DNA of 64,000 nt from Sphingomonas sp. So64.6b (lineage in GTDB: Bacteria; Pseudomonadota; Alphaproteobacteria; Sphingomonadales; Sphingomonadaceae): NCBI RefSeq assembly GCF_014171475.1, contig NZ_CP048817.1:2542001-2606000 (forward strand). Reading direction: 5' to 3'. The position numbers were made by a program, and so were the translations under genes. The notes under the pieces are model-generated. The model saw only the letters and a list, made by a program, of their open reading frames with translations, had not been told where the DNA came from and did no database searches. This document shows positions 1-9,001 of the stretch, in pieces (the stretch's first letter is position 1; the number at the start of each line of letters is the position of its first letter).

Positions 1-273
1 GATACGGTCGGCCACAAGGTACGGCGATCGGGCGACTTCATTCCGCTGGGACCGACCGAATTCCGCCTGCTCAAGCATTTCCTCGAGCATCCCGGCTGGG
101 TGTTTTCGCGCGAACGCTTGCTCGATGCGGTGTGGGGGCATGACTCCGACATCGAATCACGCACCGTCGACGTGCATATCCGGCGACTGCGCAAGGCGAT
201 CAACGAAGGCGGCCGCGCCGACATCATCCGCACCGTGCGATCGGCCGGTTACGCGCTGGATTCGGCGGCCTGA
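1..273 (+). CDS. OmpR/PhoB-family response regulator, C-terminal fragment
   Basis: The window opens inside an open reading frame (frame 1) that ends at the TGA at 271-273. The visible 90 residues are a complete winged-helix output domain of the OmpR/PhoB class: LTPTEFRLL-type first helix (here LGPTEFRLLKHF), the VFSRERLLDAVWG turn, and the recognition helix SRTVDVHIRRLRKAI followed by the C-terminal hairpin IRTVRSAGYAL. These residues bind DNA direct repeats. The receiver domain lies outside the window. The closing RSAGYALD resembles PhoB itself, but the phosphate genes that would confirm this are not visible. Confidence 0.9.
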   Translation, partial: DTVGHKVRRSGDFIPLGPTEFRLLKHFLEHPGWVFSRERLLDAVWGHDSDIESRTVDVHIRRLRKAINEGGRADIIRTVRSAGYALDSAA

Positions 274-464
274 TGGCAGGCGCTGCGTCGTGACGGGCCG
301 AGGGGGCGTGTGCGATCACGAACGAATGTGTCCCGGGTCCTCTGCCATTACGGCGACAATGAGCGATATGCCGTTCAGGGGGTGGTGCTAAGGTCTGGAT
401 CGGTTGAATCCGTAGATCATACAGTTCGTTAACCAGCGGCGCGTACCTTGGTGGCACGAGGTGC

Positions 465-1592
465 GTGCCAGTGTTCCGATCTGCAATCGCTATCCCTGAG
501 GGGACCTATGTCGAACTCGTCCAGAGCCTGTTCAGGACGCTCCTGACCACGTCCATCATCGCGATTTCGTTCATCGCCGTGGCATTTATCGTGTCTTCTC
601 AGACACCCGATCCCGCCCTGACCCTGCTTACAATCCTCGGATCGATATCGGTCGTCGCCCGGCTCGTCATCTTGCTGCTCTTCCGGGGGCAGGCTGCAGA
701 CGCCGGACTGGGCGTGGCCAGGGCATGCCAACTTGAGCGCTTGTTTGCCGTGAGTTACCTGAGCTTCGCCGCGATCTTCGGCATATTCAGCGCGCGGGCC
801 TTCGTTGTTGCGACGCCAGACGCGCATGTTCTCGTCATCGGACTGCTGGTGGGATACGCGGCGGGAGTTGCGGCGGGGATAGCGTTACGCCCCTGGATTA
901 GCGTGAGCGCCGTGGTCCTCGGCGTGGTGCCGACGATCCCGGTTGCTCTGGCGAGCGGCAACCCCATTTACTGGGCGCTCGGAGCGCTTCTGACGATCTT
1001 TCTTGCCGGGGGCATCCACAGCATCCTTTCCAACTACCGGCTCTCCTCCGGCGGGATCACGTTGAAGCGGCTTTTCGCCGACATGGCGCGGAGCGATGTC
1101 CTGACCGGCTTGCCGAACCGCTTCGGCCTTGGGGAGCGGTTCAATGAGGTGACGATGTTGGGACGCGACAGCGGTGATGTTGCTGTCCATTGCCTTGATC
1201 TGGACCGTTTCAAGCCGGTCAACGACCGTTACGGGCATCCCGTTGGCGATCTGCTGTTAAAGGCAGTGGCGGATCGCTTGTCTCGCACACTTCGCGGTGG
1301 TGATTTTGCCGCGCGCGTCGGCGGCGACGAATTCGTGATCGTCCAGAGCGGTGTCAGGGACGCCACGGAAGCTGAGTTGCTTGCCCGGCGCGTCGTGCGC
1401 GTGATCTCCGAACCCTATAATATTGGCGATCTCACAATTACCATCGGCACGAGCATCGGATTCGTTCTCGTGTCGGGACATGGGCACGGGCTCGACAAGC
1501 TCATCGAGTCTGCGGACGAGGCACTGTTAAGGGCAAAGGGCGCCGGCGGTGGCTGCGCCAGCCATGCGATCGGCCTGCGACGCACGGCCTGA
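465..1592 (+). CDS. Membrane-bound diguanylate cyclase (GGDEF)
   Basis: This 375-residue protein should make cyclic-di-GMP from two GTP. Residues 1-190 are hydrophobic with about five or six membrane segments and no recognisable sensor family. Residues 205-370 are a GGDEF domain with DVLTGLPNR at 211-219, LDLDRFKPVND at about 244-254, and the active-site GGDEF at 286-290. An RxxD inhibitory site (RGGD, 277-280) sits exactly five residues before GGDEF, so product inhibition is expected. There is no EAL domain. The start is GTG 465 preceded by ACGAGG; GTG 471 is also possible. It stands alone on its strand. Confidence 0.88.
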   Translation: MPVFRSAIAIPEGTYVELVQSLFRTLLTTSIIAISFIAVAFIVSSQTPDPALTLLTILGSISVVARLVILLLFRGQAADAGLGVARACQLERLFAVSYLSFAAIFGIFSARAFVVATPDAHVLVIGLLVGYAAGVAAGIALRPWISVSAVVLGVVPTIPVALASGNPIYWALGALLTIFLAGGIHSILSNYRLSSGGITLKRLFADMARSDVLTGLPNRFGLGERFNEVTMLGRDSGDVAVHCLDLDRFKPVNDRYGHPVGDLLLKAVADRLSRTLRGGDFAARVGGDEFVIVQSGVRDATEAELLARRVVRVISEPYNIGDLTITIGTSIGFVLVSGHGHGLDKLIESADEALLRAKGAGGGCASHAIGLRRTA

Positions 1593-1713
1593 TCTCCGTA
1601 GCGGCGCGCCCAGCTTTATCTGGCAAGAGATCGTCGCGACTCGCCCGACCTGGCTGCCGCACCGGCAGCAACCCCATTGGCTTGATTACTCACCAACCGT
1701 CACACCGGATACC

Positions 1714-2430
1714 TCAGCGGCTCCCGCGCCAGATCTTGAGCCTGGCGTGCCCGGCCAGGCCACCGCTGCCGGCCTTGCAACGTTCGTAGCGATAACGCTT
1801 GTCGAGGCACAGCCAGACCTCGTCGAGCCACCCTTTGGTTCCGGTGACGCGGATCGCCTTGGCCGGCAATCCTGGATTGGCCGCCGCAAGCGCGGAGGCG
1901 AAACGCGCGACGGTCAGCGGCCGGCGCGACAGCCCGTCCATGTCGGGATAGCGTAAGCTGCCGAACATCCGCGTCGAGCGCGCGAAATAATCGACCGGCG
2001 TCGTGGCCATGCAAGTGCCGTGCTTGGCCCATTCATGCTGGATCAGCTGAGCCGAGGGCGTCGAGCAGAGCGCGCCGCGGATCACGGCACGCGGGACGAT
2101 CGCTGTGGATTTGCAATATTGCGGCCATTGCTTGCCGACGCCGTCGGGCCACAGGCCGTGCAGTGTGAAGCCGAAGCGATTGCCCGATCCGCACTGGAAC
2201 CGCGCCGAAGGTTCGCGGCCCTTGTCGCGGCAATATTGCGGCGCCCAGGTGATCGCCAGCGTATAGCTGCCGATCGGCAGTACGCGCTGCGGCTCGCTGG
2301 CCGAGGGCAGATCGGGGCGCGGGTCGGGCACCATGCCCGGCACGGCGCATTTATAGGCCTGTGCCTGCGCGGCCACCGGCGTGCCGATCAATGCACAACC
2401 CAGAAGCAATGTCCCGATACGCATTTTCAT
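1714..2430 (-). CDS. Secreted ribonuclease T2 family protein
   Basis: A 238-residue RNase T2 that cleaves single-stranded RNA through a 2',3'-cyclic intermediate. A signal peptide covers residues 1-23 (cleavage near AQA-QA). Both catalytic motifs are intact: CAS I as FTLHGLWPDG with His91, and CAS II as HEWAKHGTC at 132-140. Several cysteines (28, 67, 80, 106, 122, 140) suggest disulfides in the periplasm or outside. Its ATG overlaps the stop of the upstream membrane-protein gene by 4 bases, so the two are probably co-transcribed. Confidence 0.9.
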   Translation of the reverse strand: MKMRIGTLLLGCALIGTPVAAQAQAYKCAVPGMVPDPRPDLPSASEPQRVLPIGSYTLAITWAPQYCRDKGREPSARFQCGSGNRFGFTLHGLWPDGVGKQWPQYCKSTAIVPRAVIRGALCSTPSAQLIQHEWAKHGTCMATTPVDYFARSTRMFGSLRYPDMDGLSRRPLTVARFASALAAANPGLPAKAIRVTGTKGWLDEVWLCLDKRYRYERCKAGSGGLAGHARLKIWRGSR

Positions 2431-2882
2431 ACGCTCGCCTCGCCGAACCAGACTTTAGTGTCCGGCCGGAACAGGAACCAGATCGACACCAATTGAAGCG
2501 CGGTGCTGAGGAGTCCAAGAATGCCGCTAAGGCCGGACCGGTAGGTGCCTCCCGCAAGAGCAAGGAGCATGAAAACAGCCGCGGCCGCCACCAATATGGT
2601 CAAGATCCATTTCGCGACAACAGCGCCGCGGCGCGCAATGAAATACCAGAGGAGCATAGTGATGCAGAACCCGATCACGGTAGTTACCGGCACGAGCCAG
2701 CTTATGATCTCTGCGGCCTCCGGAACCTGCGCGGTCTGCGTAGCAATGAGCGCTTGGGTCGACGACCAGGACATTATGGTGTTGATTACGCCAATGGCGA
2801 ACCCTCCCAGATAGAGGCGCTCGAAAGTGACGATCGATGCTGGCCGGTCCATGCCCCATTCCCCTTTTGTTCGACTCGACAC
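2427..2882 (-). CDS. Small four-helix membrane protein, function unknown
   Basis: A 151-residue protein with four predicted membrane helices (roughly residues 24-45, 62-82, 92-112 and 120-142) and the motif ERLYLGGFAIGVINTIMSW near the start. I do not recognise a characterised family. Two starts are possible: ATG 2882 or the later ATG at 2852 (MDRPASIV); the first 10 residues are polar and unlike a signal. It overlaps the RNase T2 start by 4 bases (ATGA type), indicating translational coupling. Confidence 0.7.
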   Translation of the reverse strand: MSSRTKGEWGMDRPASIVTFERLYLGGFAIGVINTIMSWSSTQALIATQTAQVPEAAEIISWLVPVTTVIGFCITMLLWYFIARRGAVVAKWILTILVAAAAVFMLLALAGGTYRSGLSGILGLLSTALQLVSIWFLFRPDTKVWFGEASV

Positions 2883-2922
2883 GTTAGTTCGCCCGCGGCG
2901 CGGCGCAACCGGAATTTGTGTC

Positions 2923-3771
2923 TTAATCGAGCGAAGCGAAATCGAGACCGATATCGGCGGCGGGCGCCGACTGGGTCAGGCGGCCGACACTGACATAAGT
3001 GACGCCGGTTTCGGCGATCGCGCGGATCGTATCGAGCCGCACGCCGCCCGATGCCTCGGTCGGCACGCGCCCGCCGACCAGGGTGACCGCGCCGCGCAGC
3101 ATTGGCGGCGCCATGTTATCGAGCAGCAAATGCGTCGCACCGGCCGCCAGCGCGGGTTCGATCTGGTCGGTCGAATCGACCTCGACGATGATGCGTTCGA
3201 TGCCTGCCGCCTTGGCGCGGCGCACTGCCTCGGCCACACCGCCGGCGACTGCGACGTGATTGTCCTTGATCATCGCTGCATCCCACAGGCCCATGCGGTG
3301 ATTGGTCGCGCCACCCATGCGCGTCGCATATTTCTCCAGCACGCGCAGGCCCGGGATGGTCTTGCGGGTGTCGAGCAGGATCGCGCCGGTGCCGAGTATC
3401 TTGTCGACATAGGTCCTTGTCATCGTCGCGATGCCCGACAAATGCTGCACGGTGTTGAGCGCCGATCGTTCGGCGGTGAGCATCGCCCGGCCGTTTCCCT
3501 CGAGCCGCATCAGGTCGGTCCCCGCCGCAACTTTCTGTCCGTCCTCGACCAGCCGCTCGATCTTCACTTGCGGGTCAAGCGCGCGGAAGAACGCTTCCGC
3601 GATCGGCAAGCCGGCAACGACGATCGCGTCGCGACTGTCCATCACCCCAGTGAAGCGCGCATCGGCGGGGATCACGGCGGACGATGTGATGTCGCCAGCA
3701 TCACCGAGATCTTCGGCGAGCGTCGCCGATAGGAACGCAGCGAGGTCGAAACCGTCAAGGGTGAAGGTCAA
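2923..3771 (-). CDS. nadC: Nicotinate-nucleotide pyrophosphorylase (carboxylating)
   Basis: Quinolinate phosphoribosyltransferase converts quinolinate and PRPP to nicotinate mononucleotide, pyrophosphate and CO2 in de novo NAD synthesis. At 282 residues it has the usual length. Recognisable signatures are LNTVQHLSGIAT at 105-116, DTRKTIPGLR at 134-143 and NHRMGLWDAAMIKDNH at 157-172, which carry the substrate-binding Arg, Lys and His residues, and the C-terminal ASGGVRLDTI phosphate-binding loop. nadA is encoded on the same strand about 2.6 kb away; nadB is not in the window. Confidence 0.95.
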   Translation of the reverse strand: MTFTLDGFDLAAFLSATLAEDLGDAGDITSSAVIPADARFTGVMDSRDAIVVAGLPIAEAFFRALDPQVKIERLVEDGQKVAAGTDLMRLEGNGRAMLTAERSALNTVQHLSGIATMTRTYVDKILGTGAILLDTRKTIPGLRVLEKYATRMGGATNHRMGLWDAAMIKDNHVAVAGGVAEAVRRAKAAGIERIIVEVDSTDQIEPALAAGATHLLLDNMAPPMLRGAVTLVGGRVPTEASGGVRLDTIRAIAETGVTYVSVGRLTQSAPAADIGLDFASLD

Positions 3772-3938
3772 GGCTATCTCCGGAAGACTCGGTCATCACG
3801 TCGCCCGTCCCTGTCGCACGGGCGAACGCGCTTTAAAACAACTCGCTGGTCATTGCGCCAAAGCTTCTGCGTAGGGTTTGCGCGAATGCGATGTCCGGCT
3901 AGGCTGAGCGCATAACATAATCGCCCAAGAGGATTCCA

Positions 3939-5723
3939 ATGCGCCGCACCTTTGCCCTGTTGCTTGCCGCTGCCACGTTGCCCACGCTGCCGCTTGCCGC
4001 CGCCCCGGTCGCGGCCGCGCCGCAAACGGCCGCCGAACGCGCCTTTGCCGCTTTGTCGAACCGCTATGTACAGGGCATCGCTTTATTCTCCCCCGTCTAT
4101 GGCACGCCGCTCGGCGATCATCGCTTTGACGACCGGATCGGCGATGTGTCGGCCGCGGCCCGTGCACGCCGGGTAACGCATGACAATGCACTGCTCGCCG
4201 AGCTCGGCCGGGTCGACCGCGCGAAGCTGAGTCGCGAAAGCCAGGTCGATGCAGCCCTGCTCGACAATGCGCTGCGCTACGATCTGTGGGACTTGCAGGT
4301 CCTGAAGAGCTGGCAGTGGGACGCGCAGATTTACAACGACATCGCCGGCACCGCGCTTTACGGCCTGGCCGCGCGCGATTTCGCGCCCTGGCCGCAGCGG
4401 CTCAAATCGGCAACCGCGCGGATGGAGGCGATGCCGGCTTTCTATGCCCAGGCGCGAGCGCAGCTGATCCCGGCGCGCGTGCCGGAAATCTATGCAACGA
4501 CCGTGGCGAAGCAGAATAACGGCGTGGTCGACATCGCGGAGAACATGCTCGCGCCGCATGCGGGCGAGCTGAACGCGGCCGATCGCAAGCGCTTCGATGC
4601 CGCTTTGGTTACATTGAAAGCGGCCGTCGCGGAGCACCAGAAATGGCTCGACACGGTGCTGGTGCCGCAGGCCAAGGGTGATTTCCGGCTCGGTGCCGCA
4701 CTGTATGACCAGAAGATGAAATATGCGCTGGTCTCGACGCTCACGCGACAGGAGATCAAGGCGCGCGCAACCAAGGCGGCGACCGATACCCGTACCGAGA
4801 TGTATGCACTGGCGCGGCAAGTCCTGACCGGCAAGCCAGGCGCCCCCGCCCTGCCCGACCAGCCCAGCGCGGAGCAGCAACAGGTGGCGATCGAAGCGGC
4901 GCTGGCGCGCAGCTATGCGCAACGGCCCGCACGGGACGGCGTGATGGACAAGGCCAGGGCGACCCTTGTCCAGGCGACGGATTTCGTGCGCGCCAAAGGG
5001 CTGGTCACGATGCCCGACTCCCCGGTGAAGATCATCACCATGCCCAAATTCCAGCAAGGCGTCGCGGTCGCCTATTGCGACAGTCCGGGCGCGCTCGAGC
5101 AGCAACTCGACACATTCTACGCGATCTCACCGATCCCCGACGACTGGACCGATGCGCAGGCGACCAGCTTCCTGTCCGAATATAACGACTATATGATTCA
5201 GGAGCTGAGCATCCATGAAGCGATGCCCGGCCACTATCTGCAGATCGCCCACGCCAACCGGAACAAGTCGGTGCTGCGCGCGGTGCTGTCGTCCGGGCCG
5301 TTCGTCGAAGGCTGGGCAGTCTATGCCGAGGGCATGATGGCCGATGCCAATTATATGGACGGCGATCCGCTGTTCAAACTGACCGTACTCAAGATGCGGC
5401 TGCGCTCGATCACCAACTCGTTGCTCGATATCGGTATCCAGACCGAAGGCATGACCCGCGACCAGGCGATGACCCTGATGACCAAGGGCGCGTTCCAGCA
5501 GGAGCGCGAGGCGGCGGGCAAATGGACGCGGGCGAGCCTCGGATCGACCCAACTGCTGAGCTATTTCACCGGCTATAGCGAACATATGGCGATGCGCGAG
5601 GAGGCCAAGCAGCGGCTCGGCGCGAAGTTCGACCTGAAGACCTATAACGACGCGGTGCTGGCGCACGGGTCGCCGCCGGCACGCTTCGTACGGCAATTGA
5701 TGTTCGACCTGCCGATCGGGTGA
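3939..5723 (+). CDS. DUF885 family secreted metallohydrolase
   Basis: A 594-residue DUF885 protein with a cleavable signal peptide (residues 1-26, ending in AAPVAAA). The family-defining HEAMPGH is at 426-432 within LSIHEAMPGHYLQIAH; this HExxxxH-type arrangement, with a later Glu in FVEGWAVYAEGM, is thought to bind zinc as in related gluzincin-like peptidases. Substrate is unknown. The start ATG 3939 is preceded by AAGAGGA. It is divergent from nadC, with 167 bases between that could hold both promoters. Confidence 0.85.
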   Translation: MRRTFALLLAAATLPTLPLAAAPVAAAPQTAAERAFAALSNRYVQGIALFSPVYGTPLGDHRFDDRIGDVSAAARARRVTHDNALLAELGRVDRAKLSRESQVDAALLDNALRYDLWDLQVLKSWQWDAQIYNDIAGTALYGLAARDFAPWPQRLKSATARMEAMPAFYAQARAQLIPARVPEIYATTVAKQNNGVVDIAENMLAPHAGELNAADRKRFDAALVTLKAAVAEHQKWLDTVLVPQAKGDFRLGAALYDQKMKYALVSTLTRQEIKARATKAATDTRTEMYALARQVLTGKPGAPALPDQPSAEQQQVAIEAALARSYAQRPARDGVMDKARATLVQATDFVRAKGLVTMPDSPVKIITMPKFQQGVAVAYCDSPGALEQQLDTFYAISPIPDDWTDAQATSFLSEYNDYMIQELSIHEAMPGHYLQIAHANRNKSVLRAVLSSGPFVEGWAVYAEGMMADANYMDGDPLFKLTVLKMRLRSITNSLLDIGIQTEGMTRDQAMTLMTKGAFQQEREAAGKWTRASLGSTQLLSYFTGYSEHMAMREEAKQRLGAKFDLKTYNDAVLAHGSPPARFVRQLMFDLPIG

Positions 5724-5763
5724 GCGATCTTTCAAATAGCCGATACTTGGGGATGATCTGCCC

Positions 5764-6252
5764 CTAGTCCGGAACGCGAGTGAGCTGCGTGTAACTGATC
5801 TGCCAGCGATCCCCCTGTTTCACCCAGAAATGGACGATGCGCAGTCGGCGGTCATGGCGGCCGCCCTGCTGGGTCCAATTCAGCCGGAAAACTCCGCCGG
5901 TCAGGGCGGTGTCGCCCCGCACCTTGTAGACCGGTTGTTCGACCACATACGGATCGAGTTTGAAGCCCGGCACCGCGAAATCGGCGAGATAGGAAGCCTT
6001 GTCTTGTACGCTCGCGTCCGAGTTCACGAGCATATAATCGTCGGTCACGATGGCAGCGAGCCCGGCGATATCGCTGCCGATCGTTGCCCGGTTATAGGCA
6101 TCGAGCGCACCTGCGAGATCGGCGGGAAGCTGACGCGATTCCGGCGTCGCAGCCGAAGCTACGACCGGCAGGGCGAGTGCCATCGCCGCAGCAATGGCGG
6201 CAAGAACGATCGGCGGTCGGCGAATAGGCCGGTCGTGAGTCCGCAGTCGCAT
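5764..6252 (-). CDS. Secreted NTF2-like / DUF4440 domain protein
   Basis: A 162-residue protein with an N-terminal signal sequence (hydrophobic stretch 12-33, ending VVASAATP) and one SnoaL/NTF2-like domain at about 42-160: LDAYNRATIGSDIAGLAAIVTDDYMLVNSDASVQDKA, then HDRRLRIVHFWVKQGDRWQISYTQ. The fold is a small-molecule pocket used by many unrelated enzymes or binding proteins, so no specific function can be given. It is separated from nadA by about 84 bases. Confidence 0.75.
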   Translation of the reverse strand: MRLRTHDRPIRRPPIVLAAIAAAMALALPVVASAATPESRQLPADLAGALDAYNRATIGSDIAGLAAIVTDDYMLVNSDASVQDKASYLADFAVPGFKLDPYVVEQPVYKVRGDTALTGGVFRLNWTQQGGRHDRRLRIVHFWVKQGDRWQISYTQLTRVPD

Positions 6253-6336
6253 CTTTTGCTCCCTGTGCCCTGCCTCGCAATACTCGCGATCAAAAAAAAG
6301 AATCGCCCGACAAGGTGGCCGGCACCATAGCCTGGG

Positions 6337-7368
6337 TCAGTCCCCCGTCACCTTGACCGGCCCGAGATCGCCCAGCCCGACCGTCCCGCTCGCCATGGCG
6401 AGCATCGCGTCGAGGCTCTTCTTGGCCTGCAGCCTGAGCCCTTCCTCGATCTCGACCCGCGGCTCCAGGTCGCGCAGCGCGAGGTAGAGCTTTTCCATCG
6501 TGTTGAGCGCCATGTACGGGCAGATGTTGCAGTTGCAGTTGCCGTCCGCGCCGGGTGCGCCGATGAAATTCTTGAGCGGCTCGGCCTTTTCCATCTGGTG
6601 GATGATATGCGGCTCGGTCGCGACGATCAGCGTGTCGCCCGGCATGTCGCGCGCATAAGCGAGGATGCCGCTCGTCGATCCGACATAATCGGCATGGTCG
6701 AGAATATAGGGCGGGCATTCAGGGTGTGCGGCGACCGGGGCACCGGGATGCAGCCCCTGCAGCTTGAGCAGCTCGGTCTCGCTGAACGCCTCATGCACGA
6801 TGCACACGCCGGGCCAGAGCAGCATCTCGCGCCCGGTCTTGCGCGCGAGATAGCCGCCGAGATTCTTGTCCGGGCCGAAGATGATCTTCTGGTCGAGCGG
6901 GATCTGGCTGAGGATCTTTTCCGCCGAGGAACTGGTGACGATCACGTCGCTCAGCGCCTTCACCTCGGTCGAGCAGTTGATATAGGTCAGCGCGATATGA
7001 TCGGGATGCGCCTCGCGAAAGGCCTTGAACTGATCGGGTGGGCAGCTGTCTTCCAGGCTGCAGCCGGCATTCATGTCGGGCAGTATGACGATCTTGTCGG
7101 GGCTCAGGATCTTCGCCGTCTCGGCCATGAAGCGCACGCCGCAAAAGGCGATGACATCGGCATCGGTCGCGGCGGCCTTTTTCGACAAATCGAGGCTGTC
7201 ACCGACGAAATCGGCGAGATCCTGAATCTCGGGCTTTTGGTAGTAATGCGCGAGGATCACCGCGTTGCGCTCCTTGCGCAGCCGGTCGATCTCGGCCCGG
7301 AGGTCAAGGCTGCGGTCGAGCCCGGTCAGGCCGCCGCCCCCCCGACCATTAGATACGCGTGCGTCCAT
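6337..7368 (-). CDS. nadA: Quinolinate synthase NadA
   Basis: Condenses iminoaspartate with dihydroxyacetone phosphate to quinolinate using a [4Fe-4S] cluster. The 343-residue protein shows the A-type motifs ILAHYYQKPEIQDLADFVGDSL at about 38-59, FCGVRFMAETAKIL at 75-88, and the cluster-bearing cysteine regions NAGCSLEDSC, WPGVCIVHE and NCNCNICPYM. The start is ATG 7368 with a glycine-rich leader; an internal start is possible. No nadB or aspartate dehydrogenase lies next to it, and nadC is separated by three other genes, so this is not a compact nadABC operon. Confidence 0.95.
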   Translation of the reverse strand: MDARVSNGRGGGGLTGLDRSLDLRAEIDRLRKERNAVILAHYYQKPEIQDLADFVGDSLDLSKKAAATDADVIAFCGVRFMAETAKILSPDKIVILPDMNAGCSLEDSCPPDQFKAFREAHPDHIALTYINCSTEVKALSDVIVTSSSAEKILSQIPLDQKIIFGPDKNLGGYLARKTGREMLLWPGVCIVHEAFSETELLKLQGLHPGAPVAAHPECPPYILDHADYVGSTSGILAYARDMPGDTLIVATEPHIIHQMEKAEPLKNFIGAPGADGNCNCNICPYMALNTMEKLYLALRDLEPRVEIEEGLRLQAKKSLDAMLAMASGTVGLGDLGPVKVTGD

Positions 7369-7396
7369 CTACCCATACTCCCGCGGATTACGGGTC

Positions 7397-8209
7397 TCAT
7401 GTGGACGGTGCGCGCCCGGTGATCAAGGGACCGGTCGGTGGTAACGGATAATCGAGTGGCGCGACCGATGCGCCGGGCGCGCCGGCGGTCGCCGTGCGAT
7501 AGAGCGCGGCGCCGGCGGATGAATAGGGCAGAGTCTCTATCACCAGTTGCAGGCCGATGATCGTGCCGATGGCCCATAGCCAGGCCGGATGAATGCGACC
7601 GGTGCGTCGCAGATCGGCGACGACACCGATCAGCGGGAACAGCATGACTCCGATGAAGGTCGCTTCGTGCGCGTAAGGGATGAGCAGCGGCAGCGGCAGC
7701 AATCGGCCAAAAGCGGGGCCGAGCAGCAGCGCCATGCCGGTATAATGCAGCCGCCGGTGCCATTCGGTCTTGCGCCGCAGCACGATCGCCGCGGTGGTCA
7801 GGCCGGCAAAGGTCAATATGCTCAGCGGATTGAAGATCAGGAACTGCGCCGGCAGGAAGAAGAATGGCGCCTGCCCGCGCCGTACCATGAGCACCGTGAC
7901 AATGGTGCCGAGCACGACCATTGCCACCATCCAGGCCGCGCCGATCCAGCCAAGTCGCCGATGCAGTGCCATCGATCCGTTTGCGGCAAAGACGTTCTGC
8001 AGCGCGTAAAGCACGACCCAGCCCATGAACACGACCGCATGGACATGCACCACCAGTGGCGAGGCGAAGCTCGACCGGCCCATCGCGAGTTGCAGCGAGA
8101 AACCGGCCACGATGATGCCGGCCATAACGAACGCCATGATCAGGAAGAACCGGCTCTCACGTGCCGTGGCTCGCTCCGGCTCTGTCGCAGATTGCGCTAA
8201 TGTGGCCAT
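7397..8209 (-). CDS. Polytopic membrane protein, function unknown
   Basis: A 270-residue protein with about seven membrane helices. Histidines occur in HVHAVVFMGW, the following ALHRRLGWIGA and EWHRRLHYTGMA, which recalls DUF2306-like or haem-binding four-helix membrane proteins, but I cannot assign it. It ends 28 bases before the nadA start on the same strand, so co-transcription with nadA is possible. The N-terminal 25 residues are cytoplasmic and charged. Confidence 0.7.
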   Translation of the reverse strand: MATLAQSATEPERATARESRFFLIMAFVMAGIIVAGFSLQLAMGRSSFASPLVVHVHAVVFMGWVVLYALQNVFAANGSMALHRRLGWIGAAWMVAMVVLGTIVTVLMVRRGQAPFFFLPAQFLIFNPLSILTFAGLTTAAIVLRRKTEWHRRLHYTGMALLLGPAFGRLLPLPLLIPYAHEATFIGVMLFPLIGVVADLRRTGRIHPAWLWAIGTIIGLQLVIETLPYSSAGAALYRTATAGAPGASVAPLDYPLPPTGPLITGRAPST

Positions 8210-8296
8210 AAATCACCCCCGCGATTCGACTTTCCCACGCAGGTTCTACCACGTGGGGCCCGGCAGTTCCAATCTGGCCAGCCCGGGCTTCCGTCC

Positions 8297-9001
8297 TCAG
8301 CGCTGGTTGCCCAGTACTTCCCGCAGCGAACGCGAACGATCCATTTGTTCGCTCGGCCCGCGACGGTCGAACGGGAAGCTCACCACCACGCGCACATCGT
8401 CCATACCGGTCGCTTTCAGCGGTCCTGCGGCGATGGCCGTCAGCGCGCGGCGGGCATTCTCGCGTGCAACCATGAGATGCTCGGGCTTGACACCCTCCTT
8501 CTGCGCGACGGTCTTCGCGTTGAGTGTCGCTCGGCGCATCAGCTGGTCGGCGGCGTCGCGCGTGACGAACAGACCGCGCGTGCGATCCGCGGTCTGCGCT
8601 GACCAATCGATGTTGGGCGCGGCCGGCACGACATCAGGCGCGCGGATGGTCAGCGTGCGCCGCGCCGCATCCCATTCATAGGCATCCGCCGACAGCCGCG
8701 ACATGTCGACGAAATAGTCGATCGAGAACGGCGCCTTGATCACCTTGTCGGAGGTCAGCATGCCGAAGCCGCGCGTGTCCGATGCCGATGCCTGCACCGT
8801 GCCGGACAGCGCCCCGACCTTGATCGCGCTGGCGCCGGAGAATTTGGCGCTGACGATCTTGGTGATCGCCGTGCCATCCTCTTCCCGGCTGATGGCGTAT
8901 CGCTCGGTATAGCGGTCCCACGCCATCCACCCGCCGACCAGCGCTGCGATGATCACCGCGATGGCGAGCGCGACCTGCACGATGCGCTTGTTATCCATCA
9001 C
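8297..9001 (-). CDS. DUF4230 domain protein with N-terminal membrane anchor
   Basis: A 234-residue protein with one membrane segment at about 7-26 and a DUF4230 domain over roughly 40-210 (VSAKFSGASAIKVGALSGTVQA, GFGMLTSDKVIKAPFSIDYFVDMS, LTIRAPDVV, and a C-terminal VVVSFP strand). The family is widespread and uncharacterised; the anchor places the domain in the periplasm. The ORF opens with two adjacent ATGs (9001 and 8998). It overlaps the upstream metallo-hydrolase stop by 4 bases. Confidence 0.8.
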   Translation of the reverse strand: MMDNKRIVQVALAIAVIIAALVGGWMAWDRYTERYAISREEDGTAITKIVSAKFSGASAIKVGALSGTVQASASDTRGFGMLTSDKVIKAPFSIDYFVDMSRLSADAYEWDAARRTLTIRAPDVVPAAPNIDWSAQTADRTRGLFVTRDAADQLMRRATLNAKTVAQKEGVKPEHLMVARENARRALTAIAAGPLKATGMDDVRVVVSFPFDRRGPSEQMDRSRSLREVLGNQR

